A program made the translations under genes and the position numbers. This document shows, piece after piece, positions 1-5,489 of a stretch of DNA of 5,489 nt. The stretch lies in the NCBI GenBank assembly GCA_003485885.1, contig DNHM01000057.1, positions 1-5,489 on the forward strand, written 5' to 3'. Position 1 is the stretch's first letter. Each line of letters opens with the position of its first letter. Source of the DNA: Acidimicrobiaceae bacterium. GTDB lineage: Bacteria > Actinomycetota > Acidimicrobiia > Acidimicrobiales > UBA10347. Below the pieces are notes generated by a model. The model saw only the letters and a list, made by a program, of their open reading frames with translations. It did not search any database and had not been told where the DNA came from.

Positions 1-286
1 GCGTCGTGGTGTATGCACACGCGTATATACCGCTACTCCTAAGAAGCCGAACTCAGCACTGCGTAAGGTCGCCCGTGTCCGACTGACTTCTGGAATTGAA
101 GTCACTGCGTACATTCCTGGCGAAGGCCACAACCTGCAAGAGCACTCAATCGTGCTCGTGCGAGGCGGTCGTGTAAAAGACCTCCCTGGTGTGCGTTACA
201 AGATTGTCCGAGGCACGCTTGACTCCAGTGGTGTCGACAAACGTCGCCAGGCTCGTAGCCGTTATGGCGCAAAGAAGGCTCAGTAA
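1..286 (+). CDS. rpsL: 30S ribosomal protein S12 (3' part, cut by left edge)
   Basis: S12 sits at the 30S decoding centre and helps monitor codon-anticodon pairing. The first complete codon is at 2-4, and 94 residues are visible up to the TAA at 284-286. They align without gaps to about residue 30 onward of E. coli S12, so roughly the first 29 residues lie outside the window. Signature stretches are [44 protein letters not shown] and the basic tail ARSRYGAKK. The two lysines whose substitution gives streptomycin resistance in other bacteria (43 and 88, counting Met) are both lysine here, at codons 41-43 and 176-178. The Asp after the second Lys, which is methylthiolated in E. coli, is also present. 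These residues predict a streptomycin-sensitive type of S12. The stop overlaps the rpsG start as TAATG, implying translational coupling. Identification is certain. Confidence 0.98.
   Translation, partial: RRGVCTRVYTATPKKPNSALRKVARVRLTSGIEVTAYIPGEGHNLQEHSIVLVRGGRVKDLPGVRYKIVRGTLDSSGVDKRRQARSRYGAKKAQ
271..278 (+). promoter_or_regulatory. Likely ribosome binding site of rpsG, inside the rpsL 3' end
   Basis: AAAGAAGG ends 7 bases before the rpsG ATG at 286 and lies within the last codons of rpsL. AGAAGG is a fair Shine-Dalgarno match at normal spacing. Together with the 1-base stop/start overlap it supports the ATG at 286 as the rpsG start and suggests that ribosomes finishing S12 feed S7 translation. 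Confidence 0.6.
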
Positions 287-753
287 TGCGTAAGAATGCT
301 GCACCTCGCCGCGATGTTCCCGCCGACCCGTTGTACGACTCGGTTCTTGTAACCCAGATCATCAACAAGGTTCTACAAGACGGCAAACGTTCGACCGCTG
401 AGCGCATCGTGTACACCGCACTCGCCACCGTTGCTGAAAAGACCAGCGAAGATCCAGTAGCGACCCTCAAGCGCGCTGTTGAAAACGTGAAGCCGCCTCT
501 CGAGGTCCGTAGCCGCCGTGTTGGTGGCGCCACCTACCAGGTGCCTGTTGAAGTTCGCCCTAAGCGTGCAAACACTCTGGCTATCCGGTGGGTTGTTGAC
601 TTCGCTCGCTCCCGTCGCGAACGCACGATGGCCGAACGTCTGGCCAATGAGATCATGGATGCCGGCAACGGCATCGGCGCAGCAGTCAAGAAGCGCGACG
701 ATCTTCAGAAGATGGCTGACAGCAACAAGGCCTTCGCCCACTACCGCTGGTAG
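286..753 (+). CDS. rpsG: 30S ribosomal protein S7
   Basis: S7 is a primary 16S rRNA-binding protein that nucleates assembly of the 30S head and lines the E site. The 155-residue product has the usual bacterial length (about 156). It shows the family stretches [23 protein letters not shown] [12 protein letters not shown] (about 36-47), [21 protein letters not shown] (about 61-81), YQVPVEVRP and the C-terminal end [10 protein letters not shown]. The N-terminus ([18 protein letters not shown]) is basic like the usual MPRRA or MPRKG forms. The start is fixed by the TAATG overlap with rpsL and the AGAAGG upstream; no other start gives a normal S7 N-terminus. In E. coli S7 represses its own operon by binding the rpsL-rpsG spacer. 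No such spacer exists here, so any S7 feedback must use another site. The gene is followed by a 125-base spacer with hairpins before fusA. Identification is certain. Confidence 0.98.
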   Translation: MRKNAAPRRDVPADPLYDSVLVTQIINKVLQDGKRSTAERIVYTALATVAEKTSEDPVATLKRAVENVKPPLEVRSRRVGGATYQVPVEVRPKRANTLAIRWVVDFARSRRERTMAERLANEIMDAGNGIGAAVKKRDDLQKMADSNKAFAHYRW

Positions 754-761
754 CTGATCCC

Positions 762-781
762 GGCGGGGTGTCGACCCTGCC
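762..781 (+). promoter_or_regulatory. Stem-loop 1 in the rpsG-fusA spacer
   Basis: An 8-base-pair stem pairs 762-769 (GGCGGGGT) with 774-781 (ACCCTGCC) around the four-base loop GTCG. One of the pairs is a G-T wobble. It starts 9 bases after the rpsG stop. No T-run follows, so it is not a standard intrinsic terminator. It could protect the rpsL-rpsG 3' end, act as a processing site, or be a protein-binding site. The pairing is seen directly; the role is unknown. Confidence 0.5.
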
Positions 782-808
782 TGCCGTCTAGATCTACCTG
801 GGCACGAG

Positions 809-824
809 CCAGCGACTCCGCTGG
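809..824 (+). promoter_or_regulatory. Stem-loop 2 in the rpsG-fusA spacer
   Basis: A perfect 6-base-pair stem pairs 809-814 (CCAGCG) with 819-824 (CGCTGG) around the loop ACTC, and a G-T pair can extend it at 808/825. It lies 28 bases downstream of the first stem-loop and 54 bases before the fusA start. An unstructured, C-rich stretch follows it up to the weak AAGG ribosome binding site. Its function is not known. It is short enough to be chance on its own, but it is the second hairpin in 125 bases. Confidence 0.35.
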
Positions 825-878
825 TCGACTTCCAACGTTTCCTCCCCCCAACCACCGCTTTACACACAAGGCAAGCCA

Positions 879-2987
879 ATGGCACGACATCCCCTCAACA
901 AAGTTCGCAACATCGGCATCATGGCGCATATCGATGCTGGTAAGACGACCACGACCGAGCGCATTTTGTACTACACCGGCGTGAACTACAAGATCGGTGA
1001 AGTTCACGATGGCGGCGCCACCATGGACTGGATGGAGCAGGAACAGGAACGTGGCATCACGATCACATCTGCTGCAACCACGTGCTACTGGGGTGAAGGC
1101 GACGCCAAGCACAAGATCAACATCATCGACACCCCTGGCCACGTTGACTTCACCGTTGAGGTAGAACGCTCCTTGCGTGTGCTCGATGGCGCCGTTGCTG
1201 TGTTCGACGGCGTTGCTGGAGTGGAGCCACAGTCCGAAACCGTGTGGCGTCAGGCCGACAAGTACGGCGTTCCGCGTATGTGTTTTGTCAACAAGCTTGA
1301 CCGCACCGGTGCCGACTTCTTCTACTGCCTTGACACCATCAAGGAACGCCTAACCCAAGATGTTGCAGTTCTGCAGCTTCCTATCGGCTCCGAGGGCGGC
1401 TTCTCTGGTGTTGTTGACTTGGTGCGAATGAAGGCGCTCGTCTGGCCTACCGGCACCGACGAAACCGACCTTGGAGCAACCTACGACATCGTTGATATCC
1501 CTGACGATCTCCAAGATCAGGCCCAGGAGTACCGCGAACTGCTCATGGATGCAGTTTCTGGTTACGACGAAGCCATCATGGAGAAGTACCTCGAGGGCGA
1601 AGACATCGGCCTCGACGAACTCAAAGCTTCAATCCGCCATGGCGCCATCACCGGCGAAATCGTGCCCGTCCTCATGGGTACCGCATTCAAGAACAAGGGC
1701 GTGCAACCTCTGCTCGACGCCGTTGTCGACTACATGCCATCGCCGCTCGATATCCCTGAGATCAAGGGCACGAATCCTCGCAACGAAGAAGAAGTACTGA
1801 TCCGTCACCCTGATGACAGCGAGCCGTTCTCGGCGCTGGCGTTCAAGCTGATGACGATCGATCAGCGTGAAGGCCGTTTGACCTTCGCCCGTATCTACAG
1901 CGGCACGTTGGAAAAGGGTTCGTTCGTGATGAACACCCGTAGCGGTCGCAAGGAGCGCATCGGGCGTCTCCTCGAAATGAACTCTGCGGCAAAGCAGGAC
2001 CTCGACATCGCCTATGCCGGCGACATCGTGGCCTTCCTTGGCCTCAAGGACATGCGTACCGGTGACACCCTCACCGACGAAAAAGAACAAATCGTTCTTG
2101 AAAACCTGACCTTCCCTGAACCGGTGGTCGACGTTTCGATCGAGCCAAACTCGAAAGCAGACCAAGACAAGCTGGGCAACGCTCTGGCCACGCTGTCGGC
2201 TGAAGACCCTACGTTCCGGGTTGAAACCAACATTGAAACCGGCCAGACCATCATCAGCGGCATGGGTGAGCTTCACCTCGAAGTTCTCGTCGACCGCATG
2301 ATGCGTGAGTTCAAGGTCGAAGCGACCGTTGGCCGCCCCCAGGTGGCCTACCGCGAGACCATCTCCAAGACGCTCCCGAACTACACCTACACCCACAAGA
2401 AACAATCAGGTGGTTCCGGTCAGTTTGCTGTTATCAGCTGCACCCTTGAGCCGAACCCCGGAAACGGTTTCGAGTTCGAGTCAAAAATCAGCGGTGGTTC
2501 CATTCCTAAGGAATACATCGCTCCGGTGGAACAAGGCATCAAGGAAGCCATGAGCAATGGCGTCCTCACCGGCTTCCAGACCGTTGATATCAAGGTCACT
2601 CTCGAAGACGGCAAAACTCACGACGTTGACTCGTCGGAAATGGCATTCAAGATCGCAGGCAACGCCTGGTTCCGTGAAGCCGCCCGCCAGGCCAAGCCAA
2701 AGCTGCTTGAGCCAATGATGGCTGTCGAAGTTGTCACCCCCGACGATTTCCTCGGTGACGTCGTCGGCGATGTCAACGCCCGCCGCGGCCAGGTGCAAGG
2801 CACCGAGTCCCGCGGCCTCAACAAGATCGTTAACGCACTGGTTCCACTGTCGGAGATGTTTGGCTACGCTAACGATCTTCGTTCACGCACCCAGGGCCGA
2901 GCGAGTTACTCGATGCTGTTCGACTCTTACAAAGAGACGCCAGCATCAGTGCAAGAAGAAATCGTCAAGCGGATTCGCGGTGAGTGA
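879..2987 (+). CDS. fusA: Elongation factor G (translocase GTPase)
   Basis: EF-G is the cytoplasmic GTPase that drives tRNA-mRNA translocation and, with the recycling factor, splits post-termination ribosomes. The 702-residue product has the normal length. The GTPase motifs are complete: P-loop AHIDAGKT (16-23), switch I RGITI (58-62), DTPGH (84-88, with His88 as the catalytic-type His), NKLD (138-141) and GTAF (267-270). Domain II follows at about 290-400 and domain III at about 400-480. Domain IV is at about 480-605 and contains the conserved tip segment [11 protein letters not shown] starting at His581. Domain V starts near [10 protein letters not shown] (about 608). The N-terminus [19 protein letters not shown] fits actinobacterial EF-G. 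The start at 879 has a weak AAGG at 868-871 with 7-base spacing. A single canonical copy in the str operon points to the main EF-G rather than the EF-G2 paralogue. No damage is seen. Confidence 0.98.
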   Translation: MARHPLNKVRNIGIMAHIDAGKTTTTERILYYTGVNYKIGEVHDGGATMDWMEQEQERGITITSAATTCYWGEGDAKHKINIIDTPGHVDFTVEVERSLRVLDGAVAVFDGVAGVEPQSETVWRQADKYGVPRMCFVNKLDRTGADFFYCLDTIKERLTQDVAVLQLPIGSEGGFSGVVDLVRMKALVWPTGTDETDLGATYDIVDIPDDLQDQAQEYRELLMDAVSGYDEAIMEKYLEGEDIGLDELKASIRHGAITGEIVPVLMGTAFKNKGVQPLLDAVVDYMPSPLDIPEIKGTNPRNEEEVLIRHPDDSEPFSALAFKLMTIDQREGRLTFARIYSGTLEKGSFVMNTRSGRKERIGRLLEMNSAAKQDLDIAYAGDIVAFLGLKDMRTGDTLTDEKEQIVLENLTFPEPVVDVSIEPNSKADQDKLGNALATLSAEDPTFRVETNIETGQTIISGMGELHLEVLVDRMMREFKVEATVGRPQVAYRETISKTLPNYTYTHKKQSGGSGQFAVISCTLEPNPGNGFEFESKISGGSIPKEYIAPVEQGIKEAMSNGVLTGFQTVDIKVTLEDGKTHDVDSSEMAFKIAGNAWFREAARQAKPKLLEPMMAVEVVTPDDFLGDVVGDVNARRGQVQGTESRGLNKIVNALVPLSEMFGYANDLRSRTQGRASYSMLFDSYKETPASVQEEIVKRIRGE

Positions 2988-2989
2988 AC

Positions 2990-3049
2990 ATGGCTGACGT
3001 ACAAATCCCCCAAACCACCCACCACCAGTCCCGTCTGAGGAGAAACTAG
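2990..3049 (+). other. Possible 19-codon mini-ORF filling the fusA-tuf spacer
   Basis: An ATG two bases after the fusA TGA opens a frame reading [19 protein letters not shown], which stops with TAG two bases before the tuf ATG. GGTGAG at 2979-2984, inside the last fusA codons, could serve as a ribosome binding site 5 bases upstream. The strong tuf ribosome binding site lies inside the frame. If translated, it would carry terminating EF-G ribosomes through the spacer to tuf. I recognise no family. A frame this short can arise by chance, so coding status is unproven. Confidence 0.25.
3037..3042 (+). promoter_or_regulatory. Strong ribosome binding site of tuf
   Basis: GAGGAG with a 9-base gap to the ATG at 3052 is the best Shine-Dalgarno sequence in the window. 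It fits the very high output expected of EF-Tu relative to EF-G, whose own site (AAGG, 868-871) is weak. Confidence 0.8.
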
Positions 3050-3051
3050 AG

Positions 3052-4239
3052 ATGTCGAAGGCCAACTTCGAGCGCAATAAGCCGCACGTAAACGTCGGAA
3101 CCATGGGTCATATCGACCATGGCAAGACGACCCTGACCGCTGCAATCACCAAGGTGCTTGCAGACAATGTCGAAGGTTCGGAATTCACCGACTTCGCAAA
3201 CATCGACAAGGCGCCAGAAGAGCGTGAGCGCGGTATCACGATCAATGTTTCACACGTTGAGTACGAAACCGAGAACCGCCACTATGCCCACGTGGACATG
3301 CCAGGTCACGCTGACTACATCAAGAACATGATCACTGGTGCGGCTCAGGTCGACGGTGCCATCTTGGTTGTATCAGCAGCCGATGGTCCTATGCCCCAGA
3401 CCCGTGAGCACGTATTGCTCGCTCGCCAGGTTGGCGTGCCAAAGATCATCGTGGCACTCAACAAGGTTGACATGGTCGACGACGAAGAACTGATCGAGCT
3501 CGTCGAAATGGAAGTTCGCGAACTTCTCGACGAGTACGACTTCCCTGGCGACGACACACCAATCGTTCCGGTGAGCGCACTCAAGGCTCTCGAAGGCGAC
3601 GAAGCGGCTGCCGCAGCCATCCTTGACCTCATGGCGCAGGTCGATGACTACATCCCAACGCCAGAGCGTGACCTCGACAAGCCATTCCTGATGCCGATCG
3701 AAGACGTGTTCTCGATCACCGGTCGTGGCACCGTGGTAACCGGCAAGGTTGAGCAGGGCATCGTTAACACCGGTGACTCCATCGAAATCATTGGTATCCG
3801 CGACACCCAGACCACCACCTGTACGGGTGTGGAAATGTTCCGCAAGCTGCTCGACACCGGTCAAGCTGGCGACAACATCGGCGCTTTGCTCCGTGGTATC
3901 GACAAGGACCAGGTCCAGCGTGGCCAGGTGCTTGCCAAGCCCGGCAGCATCACCCCACACACCAAGTTTGAGGCCGAGGTCTACGTACTGACCCAGGGTG
4001 AAGGCGGCCGTCACAAGCCATTCTTCTCGAACTACCGCCCTCAGTTCTACTTCCGCACCACCGACATCACCGGTGAAATCATGCTTCCAGACGGCACCGA
4101 GATGTGCATGCCTGGTGATAACACCCAGATGACGGTTGAGCTGATCAACCCGATCGCTATGGACGAAGGTCTTCGCTTCGCTATCCGCGAAGGTGGCCGC
4201 ACCGTTGGTGCTGGCGCCGTAACAAAGATCCTCGAGTAG
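3052..4239 (+). CDS. tuf: Elongation factor Tu
   Basis: EF-Tu brings aminoacyl-tRNA to the ribosomal A site as a GTP complex and is usually the most abundant bacterial protein. The 395-residue product has the normal length. The GTPase motifs are complete: GHIDHGKT (19-26), ERGITI (59-64, with Thr63 as the switch I Mg ligand), DMPGH (82-86, with catalytic His86), NKVD (137-140) and SAL (175-177). Domain 2 starts near 210 with the [13 protein letters not shown] stretch. Domain 3 covers about 300-395 and includes [10 protein letters not shown] and the end [17 protein letters not shown]. One notable residue is Met83, where E. coli has the reactive Cys of DCPGH and many actinobacteria have Ala. 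The gene is third of the visible chain rpsG-fusA-tuf-rpsJ, with a strong ribosome binding site and only 10 bases to rpsJ. Whether a second tuf copy exists elsewhere cannot be seen here. Confidence 0.98.
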   Translation: MSKANFERNKPHVNVGTMGHIDHGKTTLTAAITKVLADNVEGSEFTDFANIDKAPEERERGITINVSHVEYETENRHYAHVDMPGHADYIKNMITGAAQVDGAILVVSAADGPMPQTREHVLLARQVGVPKIIVALNKVDMVDDEELIELVEMEVRELLDEYDFPGDDTPIVPVSALKALEGDEAAAAAILDLMAQVDDYIPTPERDLDKPFLMPIEDVFSITGRGTVVTGKVEQGIVNTGDSIEIIGIRDTQTTTCTGVEMFRKLLDTGQAGDNIGALLRGIDKDQVQRGQVLAKPGSITPHTKFEAEVYVLTQGEGGRHKPFFSNYRPQFYFRTTDITGEIMLPDGTEMCMPGDNTQMTVELINPIAMDEGLRFAIREGGRTVGAGAVTKILE

Positions 4240-4241
4240 GA
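4238..4241 (+). promoter_or_regulatory. Ribosome binding site of rpsJ overlapping the tuf stop
   Basis: AGGA at 4238-4241 overlaps the tuf TAG stop and lies 8 bases before the rpsJ ATG at 4250. The site is modest. The placement suggests that S10 synthesis depends largely on ribosomes finishing tuf. Confidence 0.5.
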
Positions 4242-4249
4242 ACCCTCTC

Positions 4250-4570
4250 ATGGCTGCTGCACAAAAAATCCGTATTCGCCTCAAGGCCTACGACCACGAG
4301 GTAATCGATCAATCGACCAAAAAGATCGTCGAAACGGTCAAGCGCACGCAGGCCGAGGTTCGTGGTCCGATCCCGCTTCCCACTCGGAAGCACCGGTTCA
4401 CCGTGATTCGGTCCCCGCATAAGTACAAGGACAGCCGCGAGCACTTTGAAATGCGAGTGCATAAGCGTCTGCTCGACATCCACGATCCGTCACCAAAGAC
4501 GGTTGATTCGCTTCAGCGTCTCGACCTGCCTGCAGGTGTCGACATCGAGATCAAGATCCAACAGGCCTAG
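4250..4570 (+). CDS. rpsJ: 30S ribosomal protein S10 (NusE)
   Basis: S10 is a 30S head protein. As NusE it also pairs with NusB in antitermination complexes and links NusG to the leading ribosome. The product has 106 residues, slightly above the usual 102 or so because of a short N-terminal MAAAQ and a few C-terminal residues. Family stretches are [15 protein letters not shown] (6-20), RGPIPLPT (about 38-45), the long loop region [20 protein letters not shown] (about 48-67), [10 protein letters not shown] and the end [13 protein letters not shown]. The start at 4250 is 10 bases after the tuf stop. The gene is the last of the operon: a terminator follows within about 40 bases and the next gene is convergent. 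rplC, the usual next neighbour, is therefore absent. Identification is certain. Confidence 0.98.
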   Translation: MAAAQKIRIRLKAYDHEVIDQSTKKIVETVKRTQAEVRGPIPLPTRKHRFTVIRSPHKYKDSREHFEMRVHKRLLDIHDPSPKTVDSLQRLDLPAGVDIEIKIQQA

Positions 4571-4581
4571 CCCGTTGATCA

Positions 4582-4601
4582 GGGCAAGCATCGCTTGACC
4601 C
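4582..4601 (+). other. Small hairpin between rpsJ and the terminator
   Basis: GGGCAAGC (4582-4589) pairs with GCTTG-A-CCC (4593-4601) around the loop ATC, with one bulged A at 4598. It lies 11 bases after the rpsJ stop and just before the main terminator stem. It may be part of a tandem terminator or a 3'-end stabiliser, or have no role. Confidence 0.3.
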
Positions 4602-4611
4602 GCACGACTTG

Positions 4612-4654
4612 AAAGGCCCCGGAGCTCTCAGAGCTCTGGGGCCTTTGTCGTTTT
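4612..4654 (+). terminator. Rho-independent terminator of the str operon
   Basis: A 15-base-pair stem runs from AAAGGCCCC (4612-4620) paired with GGGGCCTTT (4638-4646), then inward through GGAGCT (4621-4626) paired with AGCTCT (4632-4637), with one G-T wobble. The loop is CTCAG. It is followed by GTCG and then TTTT at 4651-4654, so the T-tract is interrupted but present. It ends the rpsL-rpsJ transcript. The stem starts with AAA, so on the - strand it ends in TTT, but the following CAAG makes it a weaker stop for the convergent gene. It may still act in both directions. Bases 4655-4723 between it and the - strand gene hold nothing I can recognise. Confidence 0.9.
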
Positions 4655-4723
4655 CCTTGAGTCGGACAACCTGCTGTTTCACGGGCGAGTGTGGATGCCG
4701 TTGTTGGCTCAAACGTGGTTAAT

Positions 4724-5489
4724 TCATTGCTCGGGCGCCAGGATCTCGATGAGGTCGGGCTCCTTGCCCCGCAGATACCGGCCGACCCACATGGAGGCCA
4801 GGCCAAACGGCACAGATGCATACACGAGTGCAGCGAGGGGGAGCAGCCACAACCACCAGTTGCCGAACGAGCGAAAGATCAGGATGAGAATTGGTGCTGA
4901 CAGAACGGTCACCGAGATCATGCCGACAAGCGCAATGATGACCAGTCGAAGCCCGCGGCCCTCGTTCGACTGGCGGTTGCCAAACGGGTTGTCCCAATCA
5001 GGAAGTGGGGCAGGCGCCAAAGCAGAAGCGACCATCCCGAACGTCAATACGTTGAGGGCGATCGATATGGCAAGCATCGAAACCAACAGCACCAGTGTCC
5101 ATTCGCCTGTCCAGATGCCGACAACGATGCCAGACAACCACGTGGGCAAGAGGAGGTTGGGCAGGGCGATGAGTTGACGGGCCATCATGTGGGGTCGGCC
5201 CGGACCGCCGGTGAGCACTTCTATCCACAACGAGCCAGCATCAAAGCCGAGCACGTTTGTCGCCGCCCCCAGGTTGGCCATCATGGCCAGCAAGATGCCG
5301 AATGCAGCGGCAGCGCCATTGCCCTCTCCTTGCTGGACGATCTGCACCATTGCAAAAGGCGATCCCGAAGACGGTTCCGTAGACGAACCCAACTCGGTTG
5401 TTTGGAGACCGTCGGAGATAGATCCACTGTCGGGCGAACGCTGCACCAAATCGAGTCGACGCGCCACTCAAAATCGACCGGTTGGAGCG
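4724..5489 (-). pseudogene. ABC-2-type permease-like membrane protein, C-terminal part, frameshifted
   Basis: The gene enters from the right edge and ends at the TGA at 4724-4726. From 5489 to 5355 one frame is open and reads like a permease: ARQWIYLRRSP, then the hydrophobic start VYGTVFGIAF. The frame then breaks at a run of four A (+ strand 5354-5357). Skipping one base continues as AMVQIVQQG and stays open to 4724. The joined product shows 254 residues with six likely membrane spans (about 34-52, 58-81, 104-128, 130-158, 180-205, 211-234) and a charged tail KEPDLIEILAPEQ. The short RR-SP segment before a span, the SLWIEVLTGG-PGR loop and the span pattern resemble large actinobacterial ABC export permeases of the ABC-2 type. 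The substrate is unknown and no ATPase is in view. Without correction the first frame stops at 5241. Either the gene is decayed or one base is a sequence error. The family call is tentative. Confidence 0.6.

Noticed and set aside
762..790. Intrinsic terminator directly after rpsG
   Set aside because: The hairpin is good but is followed by TGCCGTCTAG with no T-tract, and the downstream genes belong to the same conserved operon.
766..794. Promoter in the rpsG-fusA spacer using TAGATC (789-794) as a -10 box
   Set aside because: There is no -35-like sequence at the right distance and the -10 match is poor.
1629..2405. Long open frame (258 codons) antisense to fusA
   Set aside because: It lies wholly inside the certain fusA gene, has no recognisable family features, and is the kind of antisense frame that codon bias in GC-rich genes produces.
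3373..4284. Long open frame (303 codons) antisense to tuf and the rpsJ start
   Set aside because: It is the complement of the highly conserved EF-Tu gene. The product is rich in His, Val and Glu, typical of antisense translation, and shows no domain.
4689..5177. + strand open frame of 162 codons downstream of the terminator
   Set aside because: It is antisense to the membrane protein gene, whose - strand translation shows clear hydrophobic spans. The + strand product is low-complexity and polar, with no ribosome binding site seen.
5351..5362. Programmed +1 frameshift in the permease gene
   Set aside because: The shift site (TTT followed by TGC) has no stop codon in the next position, no Shine-Dalgarno-like stimulator and no obvious hairpin, so a mutation or sequence error is simpler.
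4724..5467. An intact 247-residue membrane protein starting at the GTG at 5465-5467
   Set aside because: The first 38 residues are polar and Ser/Gly-rich, unlike the family, while the neighbouring frame gives a good permease segment that is open to the window edge. A frameshift explains both.

Overview
The window is a bacterial str operon (translation machinery) on the + strand, followed by a convergent gene of unrelated function on the - strand. The S12, S7, EF-G, EF-Tu and S10 sequences resemble those of Actinomycetota. The moderate GC content by eye and details of S7 and EF-Tu (for example DMPGHADY in place of DCPGHADY) would fit an Acidimicrobiia-like lineage. That placement is an inference from remembered family patterns, not a computed phylogeny.

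Layout: the 3' part of rpsL (S12) enters from the left edge and overlaps rpsG (S7) by one base (TAATG). A 125-base spacer with two stem-loops separates rpsG from fusA (EF-G). A 64-base spacer separates fusA from tuf (EF-Tu); apart from two bases at each end it is filled by a 19-codon open frame. rpsJ (S10/NusE) follows tuf after 10 bases. A strong stem-loop terminator about 40 bases beyond rpsJ closes the unit. After a short empty gap comes the C-terminal part of a polytopic membrane protein on the - strand, most like an ABC-2-type permease. Its reading frame is broken by an apparent one-base insertion, and its N-terminus lies beyond the right edge.

How the genes work together: S12 and S7 are 30S subunit proteins of the decoding and head regions, EF-Tu delivers aminoacyl-tRNA, EF-G drives translocation, and S10 is a 30S head protein that also acts in antitermination as NusE. 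Co-transcription matches their supply. The main oddity is that rpsJ is the last gene of the str unit and is cut off from rplC and the rest of the S10 operon by a terminator and a convergent gene. That order is best known from cyanobacteria.

I see no mobile element, CRISPR array, tRNA or rRNA, and no clearly new biological system. The points most worth a second look are the terminal rpsJ, the frameshift in the permease gene, the gap-filling mini-ORF between fusA and tuf, and the two hairpins in front of fusA.
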